Positions 16,940 through 25,386 of a DNA stretch of 64,000 nucleotides are shown piece after piece. Every line of letters begins with the position of its first letter. The first letter of the stretch is position 1. Under the pieces are notes generated by a model that saw only the letters and a list, made by a program, of their open reading frames with translations, had not been told where the DNA came from and ran no database searches. The translations under genes and the position numbers were made by a program. The DNA is from Alkalihalobacillus sp. LMS39. Its GTDB lineage: Bacteria; Bacillota; Bacilli; Bacillales; Bacillaceae_F. The stretch lies in the NCBI RefSeq assembly GCF_022812285.1, contig NZ_CP093300.1, forward strand, positions 2,914,001 through 2,978,000, given 5' to 3'.

Positions 16940-17539
16940 ATGGACGCATTTATACACGGCTTTTTATTAGCATTCGGCTTGATTTTACCAATGGGCATTC
17001 AAAACATTTTTATTTTCAATCAAGGATTAACACAGTCTTCCTACAAAAAAGCATTACCAGCGATTATTACCGCTTCGGTCTGTGATACAGTGTTAATTAT
17101 TATCGCCGTTAGCTTTTTACACTTGATTGCTGATTTTTTTGAAAGTGTGCAAGGGATTTTAATGATTGGTGGTTTTTTCTTTTTGCTTTATATCGGTTGG
17201 AGCATTTGGCATTCTTCCGTCACTGGAAATGAAGCAACCCCTCCGGTTCCTGCAAAAAAGCAAATTATATTTGCTCTTTCTGTTTCTCTTTTAAACCCGC
17301 ATGCCTTGTTAGATACAATCGGAGTCCTCGGAACAAATTCTCTCCCTTATCACAATGAGGCCAAATGGCTATTTATGATTGCAGCCATTATTGTTTCTTG
17401 GCTCTATTTCTTTTTACTAGGCTTTATCGGAAAAGTCGTTGGTCAACTAAGTGAAAATATTGGGTGGAGAAAACGATTTAATCAAGCATCTGCGCTTATG
17501 ATTTGGGGACTTGCTTTTTATATGCTTTTCCTTATTTAA
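16940..17539 (+). CDS. LysE/RhtB-family amino-acid exporter (YisU-like)
   Basis: 199-residue integral membrane protein with about six hydrophobic segments. The start GFLLAFGLILPMGIQNIFIFNQG (residues 6-28) is the LysE-family signature, and SLLNPHALLDTIGVLG is the second conserved loop. It exports a basic or other amino acid; the substrate is unknown but may be the MocR ligand. Start 16940 follows AAAGGAG by seven bases. Confidence 0.88.
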   Translation: MDAFIHGFLLAFGLILPMGIQNIFIFNQGLTQSSYKKALPAIITASVCDTVLIIIAVSFLHLIADFFESVQGILMIGGFFFLLYIGWSIWHSSVTGNEATPPVPAKKQIIFALSVSLLNPHALLDTIGVLGTNSLPYHNEAKWLFMIAAIIVSWLYFFLLGFIGKVVGQLSENIGWRKRFNQASALMIWGLAFYMLFLI

Positions 17540-17634
17540 GTCCATCGCTCTAGTCATTTCTACTAAAAATACAGTTTTCCACTATTTCAAAATCGTTTTC
17601 GGGAAAATGAAAAAATATCGTTACAACACTTTTT

Positions 17635-17811
17635 TTATATTGAGGGTGGGCTATCCGACAGCGTGTTAGCAAGAATTAAATAAATGAGTATATTGATAGG
17701 TAAAAAAATAAATATTACCCTTACCTACAAAGAGGATATACCAAAATGTTCAGCTATACCTCCACAAACGCCACATATAGCCCTATCTGTTGATGACTTT
17801 CTATTGTTCAT
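17635..17811 (-). pseudogene. PspC-domain protein interrupted by an amber stop
   Basis: An AGGAGG site precedes ATG at 17811, then 59 codons. The first part reads STDRAICGVCGGIAEHFG, a PspC-domain N terminus; codon 29 is TAG (17725-17727); the same frame continues VRVIFIFLPINILIYLILA, the PspC membrane segment. PspC proteins often have Trp or Leu here, so TGG to TAG is the simplest change. PspC homologues act in membrane-stress responses. Either a recent pseudogene or a sequence error; it is too short for standard calls. Confidence 0.75.
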
Positions 17812-18010
17812 TCAATTTCCTCCTACTTTATATACAAACTAACTATTTATTTTCACTTTATTAACCCTAAAGGCTTATTAAAGGATAGAGCTGTTGAATA
17901 ATAAATTTTCATCTAATAATACCCTACAGTGGTTTCAGACTCCTTTTATTGTTAAATATTTAAAAAAGCTCATATAATAGAAGAACCCATGTCCGAAAGA
18001 AAGGCATTTG
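17812..18010. other. AT-rich spacer without a recognised gene
   Basis: The stretch between the PspC remnant and the DUF4367-like lipoprotein terminators shows promoter-like AT-rich sequence for the remnant but no credible ORF or RNA structure that I can see. Confidence 0.4.
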
Positions 18011-18066
18011 AAAAAAGCTGTCAAGCTATTCGCGACAGCCTCAAAGACCATTACTGGTCTTTTTTT
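18011..18066. terminator. Two overlapping terminator hairpins
   Basis: Minus strand: GCTGTC...GACAGC followed by TTTTTT (18011-18040) ends the lipoprotein gene. Plus strand: AAAGACCA-ttac-TGGTCTTT plus T-run (18043-18066), which includes the lipoprotein stop codon, could stop plus-strand readthrough. Confidence 0.8.
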
Positions 18067-18617
18067 TCATTTTGTTTTATCGAATTTGCGATTTTCATTA
18101 ACTCTTCTTTTGCGCTTTTTTCATAATCAAACCCTAAGCTATAGTGTAAATTATATTCCAAATCATCTTTTATCCAATGTAATTCAGCTGATAGAAACGG
18201 CGTCTCTGAAAATAATGCGGTGATACCATCATCTAACACAACTCGTTCAAATTCAGAGTCATAGACCATCGCTCGGTAAAACTGGTCAAAGTTTGCAACG
18301 ACATATTCAATATGTTCATGTGATGTCTCCTCTTTTGAATATTGCGTTGATAAAGCAATTTCTTTTAAATCTTCATCCCAACTTGTAATGACAACATCTT
18401 GTTCCACTGCATCAAACGGTATATATGTTGGGAAATGGAGTGAAAACGGTACTGCTTCAGCCGCTTCTTCTTTCGTAACGGGTTGATAAATATGTATCGG
18501 TGCCTGAACAGAAAGCATATCTTCTTGTTTCGTCAATAACGTCTCATCTAATTGCTGGCTACAGCCTGTCAAAATTAGAAAGGACGTTATTATCGTTATT
18601 ATTTTTCTTTTTTTCAC
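18051..18617 (-). CDS. Lipoprotein with DUF4367-like domain
   Basis: 188 residues from a GTG start; AAGGAGA lies seven bases before it, and an ATG upstream would include the RBS. A signal peptide ends in the lipobox LTGC (cleavage before Cys about 18). The body has PFSLHFPTYIPF and a C-terminal segment (AELHWIKDDLEYNLHYS, then ELMKIANSIK) like DUF4367 proteins found in Bacillus sporulation or envelope-stress contexts. Function unknown. It is a monocistronic unit. Confidence 0.75.
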   Translation of the reverse strand: MKKRKIITIITSFLILTGCSQQLDETLLTKQEDMLSVQAPIHIYQPVTKEEAAEAVPFSLHFPTYIPFDAVEQDVVITSWDEDLKEIALSTQYSKEETSHEHIEYVVANFDQFYRAMVYDSEFERVVLDDGITALFSETPFLSAELHWIKDDLEYNLHYSLGFDYEKSAKEELMKIANSIKQNEKKDQ

Positions 18618-18850
18618 TACTGTTTCTCTCCTTTTCATTCAGCAAAAGCTTCCAATCCTTGTTCCTTTTACCATACCATAATCCACTGTGTTTTTGATTA
18701 CATTTTTGTTAGGCTCTTTTTCGTTTTTTTACAATCTTATTTCAATTCTACACTCTACGCGATGCAATAGGTCACAAATGCGGACTTGTTTGCGTACATT
18801 AATAATAGAAACAATAGGTGAATACCTTTCATGTAAAAAGGAGGTGCATC

Positions 18851-19105
18851 ATGGCGAAGTACCGTAGAAAATCTGTTGTTGTAGAAGCTGTAAAAATTAC
18901 TCGTACAATTACAATTACTACCTCAGAGGGAAAAATGGTTGGAAATCCTGGTGATTATTTAATTACAGATCAAAACGGTGAACAATATCCACTAGATGCT
19001 CACACATTTGAAGATATGTACGAAAAAATAAAAGACAGCTCCGATGTCAAAGGCTTCTTCCGAAAGGCATTGTCAAAGTTAAAGCAATCGGTGAAGGGTG
19101 TCTGA
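18851..19105 (+). CDS. Small protein resembling phage PGDYL-motif proteins
   Basis: 84 residues. The layout YRRKSVVVEAVKI ... NPGDYLITDQNGEQYPLDAHTFEDMYE resembles short phage proteins that begin K-P-V-V-x-E-A and contain G-D-x-I/L plus FE-x-x-Y. This suggests a domesticated phage gene, but no other phage genes are near. AAAAGGAGGTG precedes the ATG. Its stop codon lies inside the 15-bp palindrome at 19096. Confidence 0.7.
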   Translation: MAKYRRKSVVVEAVKITRTITITTSEGKMVGNPGDYLITDQNGEQYPLDAHTFEDMYEKIKDSSDVKGFFRKALSKLKQSVKGV

Positions 19106-19110
19106 CACCC
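19096..19110. repeat. Palindrome GGGTGTCTGACACCC, copy 1
   Basis: Perfect 7-bp arms around one base. The TGA stop of the preceding gene falls within it. A second copy with central A is at 22817. GGTGTC-N-GACACC type palindromes recur in Bacillaceae genomes (recollection, not checked here). Confidence 0.8.
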
Positions 19111-19140
19111 AAAATGGACACTTGTCCTCCCCAAAAAGAC

Positions 19141-19178
19141 AAAACCAAGAATATGAGCAAGCCATATTCTTGGTTTTT
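19141..19178. terminator. Bidirectional terminator
   Basis: AAAACCAAGAATATG / CATATTCTTGGTTTT with a short loop. It separates the convergent small gene and the dihaem cytochrome gene. Confidence 0.9.
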
Positions 19179-21148
19179 TACTTTTTATTCTTTTTATCCT
19201 CTTTTGCTTCTGTTAATGATAGCAAATATTCAACTAAAGCTTCTTGCTCTTCTTTCGTAAACCCGGTTGTTTCATCTACCCAAAACTCATGCCCCACCCC
19301 TTCAACATGAACATCACGTAAGTCAGGATTTGACCGATTCGCTTCAATTACTTTGTCTCGCAACTCTTGATCAACCATCGCGACAAGACTGTTGTAAGCA
19401 TTAGGGGTTTTTCCTTCCAACAACGTGCCTGGTACGCCTATATCATGATTAATATCATCTCCAACTGCAACACCACCATCATGCAAATACGGAGGAGTAT
19501 AGGCTAATCCAATCAACCCTTTAACTTTATATCCTCCTTTTGATCCGATAGAAAAAGCTAGGTTTTGTTGTTCTTTAGTTCTGTGTTCCTCTGGTATTCG
19601 TAAAATTGTCGGGTTTTCTGGAATTGGTTTAACCGTATCTGGTGAATACATTAACGAGTCACCTAATAATTCTTGAACTGCTTTCATTGCTTCCGCCCGA
19701 GACGGCTCCGTTTTAATATCTTCCACTGGAATGATTTGATGATTTGTAAACGTAGGTCCAGCATGACATGAAATACATCCTGCTCTCTTAAATACCTCTT
19801 CACCCGTGGCAAGTACATCCGCTCTAACTTGACGATGTAATTTAGGAGGAACTAATGAATTTTGAAAAGCTGACATAGAATTATTTTCATAACCGATTGG
19901 ATTTCCTTTATTGGTCACAATCGTACCGTTCGGATTAAACATCGACAATTTCGGAAAATTAGGTGGAGCGACACTTTGGTTTGTTCCTGGTGCACCAGGG
20001 TTCTCGTCAATTTCATTGAAAAATTGAGAAGGCTTCTTTTCACTCTCAACATCATATCTATATTTCCGATGAGATGCTCGCTGTAAGATTGTTCCCACAA
20101 ACACTTCTTTATCAATATCATGTAACCCTTCACTATGCTCTGCCATTGACAGTGTATCGGAATTAAAGGAATGTACTTTGTTATTAAACGTTGTTAATCC
20201 TTTAAAAGGACCAATTCCTGCAAATCCATTCCAGCTATACGGGTGATCACCTAATGTAAATACATCCGGTATTTGTGTCGGGTTCGATGACATATCTGCT
20301 GAAGTGTCAAAGCTCCCTTTTGGCCATTTTAAAAACGACTCATCCACCGCTTTTTCGAATAAATCAGGGTCAGGGAGCGCTTCTTTTTTCCCTTTGGAAT
20401 TCGTGACACTTCGTTTCGTATCTGTTATATAGTCTTGCAGTGATTCAATATTCGCTGTAGGAAAATGGGCAGCAGAATTCGTGCCAAGAGCTAATAATAG
20501 TCCTGTATCTAAATCGTTATTCGGTACTCCCTCCATCACTTTTCCTGTTTTTTCATCCACTGACGCATGACATAGTGCGCAACTAATGCCGACTCTTACC
20601 CTTCCATCAGAAAACGAAATGGGTACCCCTAAAGGAGTTAATCCTCCTGCTGCTACATCTAAACCGGTATTTACTTTGTCTCCCTTTTTCCATTTCTTTT
20701 CTCCCACTTCAAAATCTTCAGCTAATTCCACTCTTAAATTCGTTGTCCCTTCCCCTTTCAATTCCAATATCGCTTTAAGAACGTTTTTTATCCGTAATGG
20801 TCCATCGACAAAACCTAGAACATCCGTCATAAAAATTTCATTATCAAATGTTTCCACATAGAAACTTTTCCTTCCATCTTTCACCAGTCGCTCATTTACT
20901 TCAATCGCTCCAGACTGAGGCTGTAGTAACTCTTTACCTGCCTTTGTTTGTTCAATTTCTTTTGCTTCTTCTGGTGAGATAAAAACACCCATGACATCAT
21001 ATTTCACCAGTTCTTGAAACTCCGTAGTTCGTTCATTTAACACTTCGTTTTGCTTTGGAATATAACCATATGTAATATCAAGTAAATGGTACGTTAATAC
21101 AAATAATGAAATGCAAGCACCTATCAAATATATCCTTTTTACATTCAC
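19178..21148 (-). CDS. Dihaem c-type cytochrome, peroxidase/RoxA-like superfamily
   Basis: 656 residues from a GTG start eight bases after GAGGAG. An N-terminal membrane anchor (residues 5-24) is followed by two haem c motifs, CALCH at 190-194 and CISCH at 458-462. GLAYTPPYLHDGG resembles the distal region of bacterial dihaem cytochrome c peroxidases and MauG. The protein is about twice the size of CcpA; length and the position of haem 1 recall RoxA-type oxygenases. Probably active on the outer face of the membrane; substrate unknown. Single-gene unit. Confidence 0.75.
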   Translation of the reverse strand: MNVKRIYLIGACISLFVLTYHLLDITYGYIPKQNEVLNERTTEFQELVKYDVMGVFISPEEAKEIEQTKAGKELLQPQSGAIEVNERLVKDGRKSFYVETFDNEIFMTDVLGFVDGPLRIKNVLKAILELKGEGTTNLRVELAEDFEVGEKKWKKGDKVNTGLDVAAGGLTPLGVPISFSDGRVRVGISCALCHASVDEKTGKVMEGVPNNDLDTGLLLALGTNSAAHFPTANIESLQDYITDTKRSVTNSKGKKEALPDPDLFEKAVDESFLKWPKGSFDTSADMSSNPTQIPDVFTLGDHPYSWNGFAGIGPFKGLTTFNNKVHSFNSDTLSMAEHSEGLHDIDKEVFVGTILQRASHRKYRYDVESEKKPSQFFNEIDENPGAPGTNQSVAPPNFPKLSMFNPNGTIVTNKGNPIGYENNSMSAFQNSLVPPKLHRQVRADVLATGEEVFKRAGCISCHAGPTFTNHQIIPVEDIKTEPSRAEAMKAVQELLGDSLMYSPDTVKPIPENPTILRIPEEHRTKEQQNLAFSIGSKGGYKVKGLIGLAYTPPYLHDGGVAVGDDINHDIGVPGTLLEGKTPNAYNSLVAMVDQELRDKVIEANRSNPDLRDVHVEGVGHEFWVDETTGFTKEEQEALVEYLLSLTEAKEDKKNKK

Positions 21149-21244
21149 CTTGTTTACTCCTCGTATAAAGTGTCGTCTTCTATACTGTTTGCTTTAATTC
21201 CATTCGTATTCGTATTATATTCATTGACATTGTCTTCAACAAAT

Positions 21245-21287
21245 GAAAAAGAGACTTACCTTTTTAAAGCGGTAAATCTCTTTTCTC
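21245..21287 (-). terminator. Terminator after the methyltransferase
   Basis: AAAGAGA-c-TTACC / GGTAA-a-TCTCTTT hairpin with T-rich flank on the minus strand, six bases from the stop codon. Confidence 0.8.
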
Positions 21288-21292
21288 AATTT

Positions 21293-22063
21293 TTATTTTT
21301 GACATAAATAAATCATTTCTTTGCTATTTGTTGCGAGTGGTGATTTATTCCAACAACCATATTTCGCCAAGACAGAAAAGCCACTTTCTTTGACAATGCG
21401 GTCTAGTTCTAGAGGAAATACATACCGTAAAGAGATACTTTCCTTTTCGACCGATTCCACACCCGTATGTTCTTTGGTTACTTTTATCGTTGTTGAAAGA
21501 ACGACTTGGGTAAGAGCATCATATTCTTTTTGATTATATTCTGTCACTTGCCTTCCTTCAGCATCATGACAAACCTTTTTATGTATTGTCCCGCTTTGCA
21601 ATTCATTTACAGTTGGAAAGCGTACCCCAAAGAGAAATATGCCATTGTCGGATAAATGTTGATATACGGATCGTAAAAGCGTTGATTGCGATTCATTTGT
21701 TAAAAAATGTTGAAAAGAGTTTCCAATCATATAAATAAATGGGCTTTTACAACCAATGGAAAAAGCCGAACAATCTTGCAAAGACCATAAAATAGAGATA
21801 TGTTGCTCATTTGCTTTTTGTTTGGCTCTTTCTAACATTCCTTCATTTAAATCAATGCCAATCATTGAAATTCCTGATCTCGCCAATGGAATGGTCGCTC
21901 TTCCTGTACCACATGCCAAATCAATGACAGGACCACCTTGTTTCTTCGCCCACTCTAAAAGCAATGGAATTTCCGCTTGATGCTGTTCATACTCTTTATC
22001 ATATCGCACGGGATCCTTGTATTTCTCCATGTTATCAATGAAAATATGACTTGCCTTACCCAT
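21293..22063 (-). CDS. SAM-dependent methyltransferase
   Basis: 256 residues, class I Rossmann methyltransferase. Motif I is VIDLACGTGRATIPLA, with GIDLNEGMLERA as motif II and a CSAFSIG-type motif III region. The substrate is unknown. The ATG at 22063 follows AAGGGGAT; an ATG at 22090 overlaps the upstream NUDIX stop (TAATG) and is an alternative coupled start. Co-transcribed with the NUDIX gene. Confidence 0.82.
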   Translation of the reverse strand: MGKASHIFIDNMEKYKDPVRYDKEYEQHQAEIPLLLEWAKKQGGPVIDLACGTGRATIPLARSGISMIGIDLNEGMLERAKQKANEQHISILWSLQDCSAFSIGCKSPFIYMIGNSFQHFLTNESQSTLLRSVYQHLSDNGIFLFGVRFPTVNELQSGTIHKKVCHDAEGRQVTEYNQKEYDALTQVVLSTTIKVTKEHTGVESVEKESISLRYVFPLELDRIVKESGFSVLAKYGCWNKSPLATNSKEMIYLCQK

Positions 22064-22089
22064 TAAAATATCCCCTTTTATGTCTTGCA

Positions 22090-22719
22090 TTAGATGAGTT
22101 TGTTTAATTCTTCTATTCTTTTAATGATAGTTGCAAAATAGGAATGTTCATGTGGAACAAATTGAGCAAACGTGATGTTTTCCTTTAGTTCAATCTTGAT
22201 TCCACTTTCTTGAATCGCAAAACCTGAAACTTCAATTGATTCTAGTTCACCATTACATAACTTTGCAAAATCACAAAAAAGTGTGCGCACGATGCCAGAA
22301 ACCTCATTCTCTTGTAGTTGAAATCGCTCAAATGAATGTGGAGAATGATATAAAAAAACATGTGAAATTTCATTATCGATTATACTCGATGTAACAATTG
22401 AATTTTTCACTTTACCTAATGACATAAGATCAGACGGTCCTACTACTAACCCGATCTCTTCTTTTACTTCTCTTATTCCATCAGCAATCGATTCATCTGC
22501 TAAAAGGTGCCCAGCTGCTGTGATATCATATAAATGAGGATAATCCTTCTTCTTATGACTTCGTAGTTGAAAGTAAATATACCGTTGCCCGTTTTCTATA
22601 CTACAGACCCAACAATGGAAAGTCTCATGCCAAAACCCCATTTGATGAATCTTATCCCGGGTCTCTTCACCCACATATTTTCCATTTTCATCTAACACTT
22701 TTAAAAATTCTGTTTCCAT
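22090..22719 (-). CDS. NUDIX hydrolase (YfcD/IPP isomerase-like)
   Basis: 209 residues with a complete NUDIX box GHLLADESIADGIREVKEEIGL-type spacing at about residues 70-91 (G-x5-E-x7-REUxEExGU). The N terminus FLKVLDENGKYVGEETRDKIHQ and HCWVCSIENG match the isopentenyl-diphosphate-isomerase-like NUDIX group. It probably hydrolyses a nucleoside-diphosphate-linked compound; substrate unknown. It overlaps the methyltransferase start region, forming a two-gene unit. Confidence 0.82.
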   Translation of the reverse strand: METEFLKVLDENGKYVGEETRDKIHQMGFWHETFHCWVCSIENGQRYIYFQLRSHKKKDYPHLYDITAAGHLLADESIADGIREVKEEIGLVVGPSDLMSLGKVKNSIVTSSIIDNEISHVFLYHSPHSFERFQLQENEVSGIVRTLFCDFAKLCNGELESIEVSGFAIQESGIKIELKENITFAQFVPHEHSYFATIIKRIEELNKLI

Positions 22720-22816
22720 TTTGACTCCTTATGATAAAAAAGGTAAAAAAGACTTATATTATTAAATCCTACCTTAGCTGGATAACAAAAACAATCAAGC
22801 AAAAGTATGATTTTTA

Positions 22817-22831
22817 GGGTGTCAGACACCC
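22817..22831. repeat. Palindrome GGGTGTCAGACACCC, copy 2
   Basis: Same 7-bp arms as copy 1 at 19096, with A in the centre. It lies in the promoter-side spacer of the NUDIX gene. Apart from this palindrome the 22720-22940 spacer shows no recognisable element. Confidence 0.8.
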
Positions 22832-22941
22832 CCGAGTCTGCTGCGACAGCTCATCATTATATCATAATTCCCATTATATTCAAGGTTCTTTTTTACTCCT
22901 CAGAACAAGGTCTTATTATGCACTCATCAATTTGAATTATC

Positions 22942-22968
22942 AAAAAAGAAGCGTATCAAACGCTTCTT
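22942..22968 (-). terminator. Terminator after the NikL-like gene
   Basis: AAGAAGCGT-atcaa-ACGCTTCTT hairpin next to the stop codon, with A/T-rich flanks on both strands. Confidence 0.85.
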
Positions 22969-22977
22969 CTCATCTTT

Positions 22978-23403
22978 TTATCCTGTTTCGTTATTCTCAT
23001 TTTTTCGTAACGCCTTTCTTTGAAAAAACGAAGCGAAGCCGACGAGAACAATAAGAACAATAGAAACAACTAACCATTTGTTCTCAGTAAAAATCGTTGT
23101 TTCTCTTTCTTCCCCAACTATCCATTCCACTCTGTGCCCAATCCCATCATCTGCTACTAATAAATAGGCACCATCTATATTATCGTATGAAAAATATCCG
23201 TGCTCATCTAATTTCCCTTCACCTAGTAACGTTTCATGTTTATCATACACAGAGACAACGGTCCTTGCAGAAAAACTTCCATCCTCATAATGAACTTTAA
23301 CTACACCTTGCTCAGTTGGTTCAATTAGCATTTTGTGAGCATAAACATGGCTTCCCATGATAAAGAAAACAACGAACAAACAAACACAAACTTTTCTTGT
23401 CAT
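22978..23403 (-). CDS. NikL-like periplasm-side metal-transport accessory protein
   Basis: 141 residues: a signal peptide ending VYAHKM, one beta-sandwich domain and a C-terminal membrane segment (WLVVSIVLIVLVGFASFF) with a basic tail. The N-terminal His after processing and the series VKVHYEDGSFSARTVVSVYD, GEGKLDEHGYFSYD, VADDGIGHRVEW match NikL-type extra components of nickel/cobalt ECF transporters. AAGGAG precedes the ATG, which overlaps the preceding stop as ATGA. No ECF core genes are visible nearby. Confidence 0.65.
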   Translation of the reverse strand: MTRKVCVCLFVVFFIMGSHVYAHKMLIEPTEQGVVKVHYEDGSFSARTVVSVYDKHETLLGEGKLDEHGYFSYDNIDGAYLLVADDGIGHRVEWIVGEERETTIFTENKWLVVSIVLIVLVGFASFFQRKALRKNENNETG

Positions 23404-23814
23404 GTCAAACTCCTTATCCTTTCACCATACTTTCTCCATCTTTTTGAACCTATCTTTTTTGCTTCTTCAATTGATTTTGTGCGAAATGACGTATATTCAA
23501 ATAGCTGTAATACAGTCAGCGTTGTTACTTTTGTTTTTGTCATCAGTTCACTCTCTTCTAATATTTCAATCGAACTGCGCATAAGCACTTTCCCCGACTG
23601 AAGCACTACATACTCAACGCCCACCCATACAACATCAACATCATGCATGGGACCAACTGGAATGCTTATTAAAGATAGAACAAAAAGTAGCCGTCATTAA
23701 TCTCCCTTTTGGTTTTTTTCTTCTTTTAGTCCACGGATAGAATGTAAAAATAAAGCCTGCTGCGACAATACTCGTTGTCGAAGCAACTGGAAAACATAAC
23801 ACACCCTCCCCCAT
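23400..23814 (-). pseudogene. Frameshifted membrane protein in the metal-related operon
   Basis: Two overlapping frames join into one protein if one T is removed from the TTTTT run at 23682-23686: the first frame gives TTSIVAAGFIFTFYPWTKRR, continuing in the second as VLSLISIPVGPMHDVDVVWV and a C-terminal basic tail. An RBS-like GGGGGAGGG suits an ATG at 23797 that would need a second T-run correction. One or two membrane segments. The end overlaps the NikL-like start by ATGA. Not recognised; pseudogene or sequencing indels. Confidence 0.6.
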
Positions 23815-23828
23815 ATCACGACAAGCTC

Positions 23829-24500
23829 CTATTCATCCTCGTCGTGATCATGGTCATGATCATGACCATGACTATGTCCATGGCCTTCATATTCCTGTGG
23901 GTTTTCAACCTGGACGACTTCACTAGCTTCATTTACAATAGATAAATCGAATTCTTCAGCAACGTGCTCGGTGAATATTTTGTAGATTCCGCTAGTTGCA
24001 ATAGTAAATGTAAATGACGAGGAACCGTTTGAATTTAAAATTAGGTTATAACCATATTCACTCATGGCTTCAAACGCACTACTTTGTGAAACGTCATCTA
24101 CATCCGCTTCTAAAATATGAGCAGCATGGTGCTCCAAATCTGTTATATTACTATTTTCCAAAATAAATGCGATAAGCATCGATTCATCTCCAAATTCATT
24201 TTTCGGAAGCTCTAATGTATACGTTCCTTCTTTGAATTCGAAACTCCCACTCCATTCATAAGGTAAATCATGGTGGTGACCGATTCCTTCATCTCCTTCT
24301 TTTTTCTCTTCCTCTTCTTTTTCTTCCTCTACAGGTTGTTCACTTTCTTCCGGTTCAGGCTCTTCATCTTCTACTTCATCATTTAACTTTTCCGGTTCGA
24401 TTTGTTCAACTTCTTGGTCTACTTCTTCAGTCGGTTGATTACACGCCACTAAAGCAACAGCGACAAAACTACTTACGATAATTGGACGAATTTTTCTCAT
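23829..24500 (-). CDS. His-rich, acidic metal-binding lipoprotein
   Basis: 223 residues. Lipobox VALVAC (Cys about 20), then a long Glu/Asp/Pro linker, HHHD before the folded domain, and a C-terminal tail of alternating His with Asp or Gly (HGHSHGHDHDHDHDEDE). Such tails bind Zn, Ni or Co. The domain ending FTIATSGIYKIFTEHVAEEF looks like a beta sandwich. It leads an operon with the frameshifted membrane gene and the NikL-like gene, so a metal capture role at the outer membrane face is inferred. Start 24500 is six bases after GGGGAG. Confidence 0.75.
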   Translation of the reverse strand: MRKIRPIIVSSFVAVALVACNQPTEEVDQEVEQIEPEKLNDEVEDEEPEPEESEQPVEEEKEEEEKKEGDEGIGHHHDLPYEWSGSFEFKEGTYTLELPKNEFGDESMLIAFILENSNITDLEHHAAHILEADVDDVSQSSAFEAMSEYGYNLILNSNGSSSFTFTIATSGIYKIFTEHVAEEFDLSIVNEASEVVQVENPQEYEGHGHSHGHDHDHDHDEDE

Positions 24501-24536
24501 CATACTCTCCCCTTTATATGTATTTTCAAATGACAT

Positions 24537-24926
24537 TTATAACTATCCGTTTTCAACTAAAAGTATGATAGCTGTTTTATACTAGTTAACGAGATATTCA
24601 CCGCCTTCAAATCATATGCGGTTTCACATGGTAAAAAGGAAGGGATTGGATATTTATGTTAAAATAAATGAAAGGAATATATAGACTTTGTGAAGCAATG
24701 TAATATAAAAAACGGGGAGGTTTGCATTAGAAGGCATACTGCTTCTTTTTCAACGAACGGAGCATATTGTTTGTGGATAAAATTGCAAAGTTCCACTTTT
24801 TTACTAAAGATAGCGATAGCTGAACATAGGTTATCGCCTTTCTTTTGTTGAAGTAAAGAAGCAGGATAGAAAAAACAATATAATATAGTCAAAGAAATCA
24901 GAAAAGGTATTATAGGAGAGATTAAA
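24537..24926. other. Spacer between metal lipoprotein and GNAT gene
   Basis: 390 bp without a credible gene. It holds divergent promoter-like AT-rich sequence and one hairpin, GCGATA...TATCGC near 24811-24836, followed by a T-rich run on the plus strand. The minus-strand open frame here is antisense to the GNAT start and has no RBS. Confidence 0.4.
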
Positions 24927-25379
24927 ATGGAAATAAGGAAACTTAATAAAAGTGAAAAACTTCCACTGAAATTATTGTTATTGGCTGACCCTTCAAGAGA
25001 GATTGTTGAGGAATACATTAACAGGGGCGAATGTTTTATAGCTGAAATCGAACAGCAAATTATTGGAGTTTATGTATTACTCCCAACAAGACCAGAGACT
25101 GTGGAACTTGTGAACGTTGCAGTAACAGAAGAACAACAAGGAAGAGGAATCGGTAAACAATTGGTGATAAATGCAATTAAGGTAGCTAAGACAAAAGGTT
25201 ACAAAACAATTGAAATTGGTACTGGAAATTCAAGCATAGATCAACTTGCCCTCTATCAAAAATGTGGATTTAGAATAGTTGGTGTTGATATGGACTTTTT
25301 TGTTAGGCATTATCCAGAAAGAATTTTTGAAAATGGCATTCAGTGCAGGGATATGGTTCGTTTATCTCAAGAATTATAA
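24927..25379 (+). CDS. GNAT acetyltransferase (YvbK-like)
   Basis: 150 residues with the acetyl-CoA binding motif EEQQGRGIGKQLV (Q/R-x-x-G-x-G/A) at about residues 71-83 and a C-terminal ALYQKCGFRIVGVDMDFFVRHYPE, typical of Bacillus YvbK. Substrate unknown. AGGAGA lies eight bases before the ATG. Monocistronic, convergent with the cobalamin riboswitch transcript. Confidence 0.82.
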   Translation: MEIRKLNKSEKLPLKLLLLADPSREIVEEYINRGECFIAEIEQQIIGVYVLLPTRPETVELVNVAVTEEQQGRGIGKQLVINAIKVAKTKGYKTIEIGTGNSSIDQLALYQKCGFRIVGVDMDFFVRHYPERIFENGIQCRDMVRLSQEL

Positions 25380-25386
25380 GAGCTTA

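Noticed and set aside
18851-19105. Prophage remnant
   Set aside because: Only one phage-like small gene is present; no integrase, structural genes or attachment repeats nearby.
24659-25018. Minus-strand 119-codon ORF rich in Ser, Leu, Ile and Phe
   Set aside because: Antisense to the start of the acetyltransferase gene, no RBS, composition of a frame shadow.
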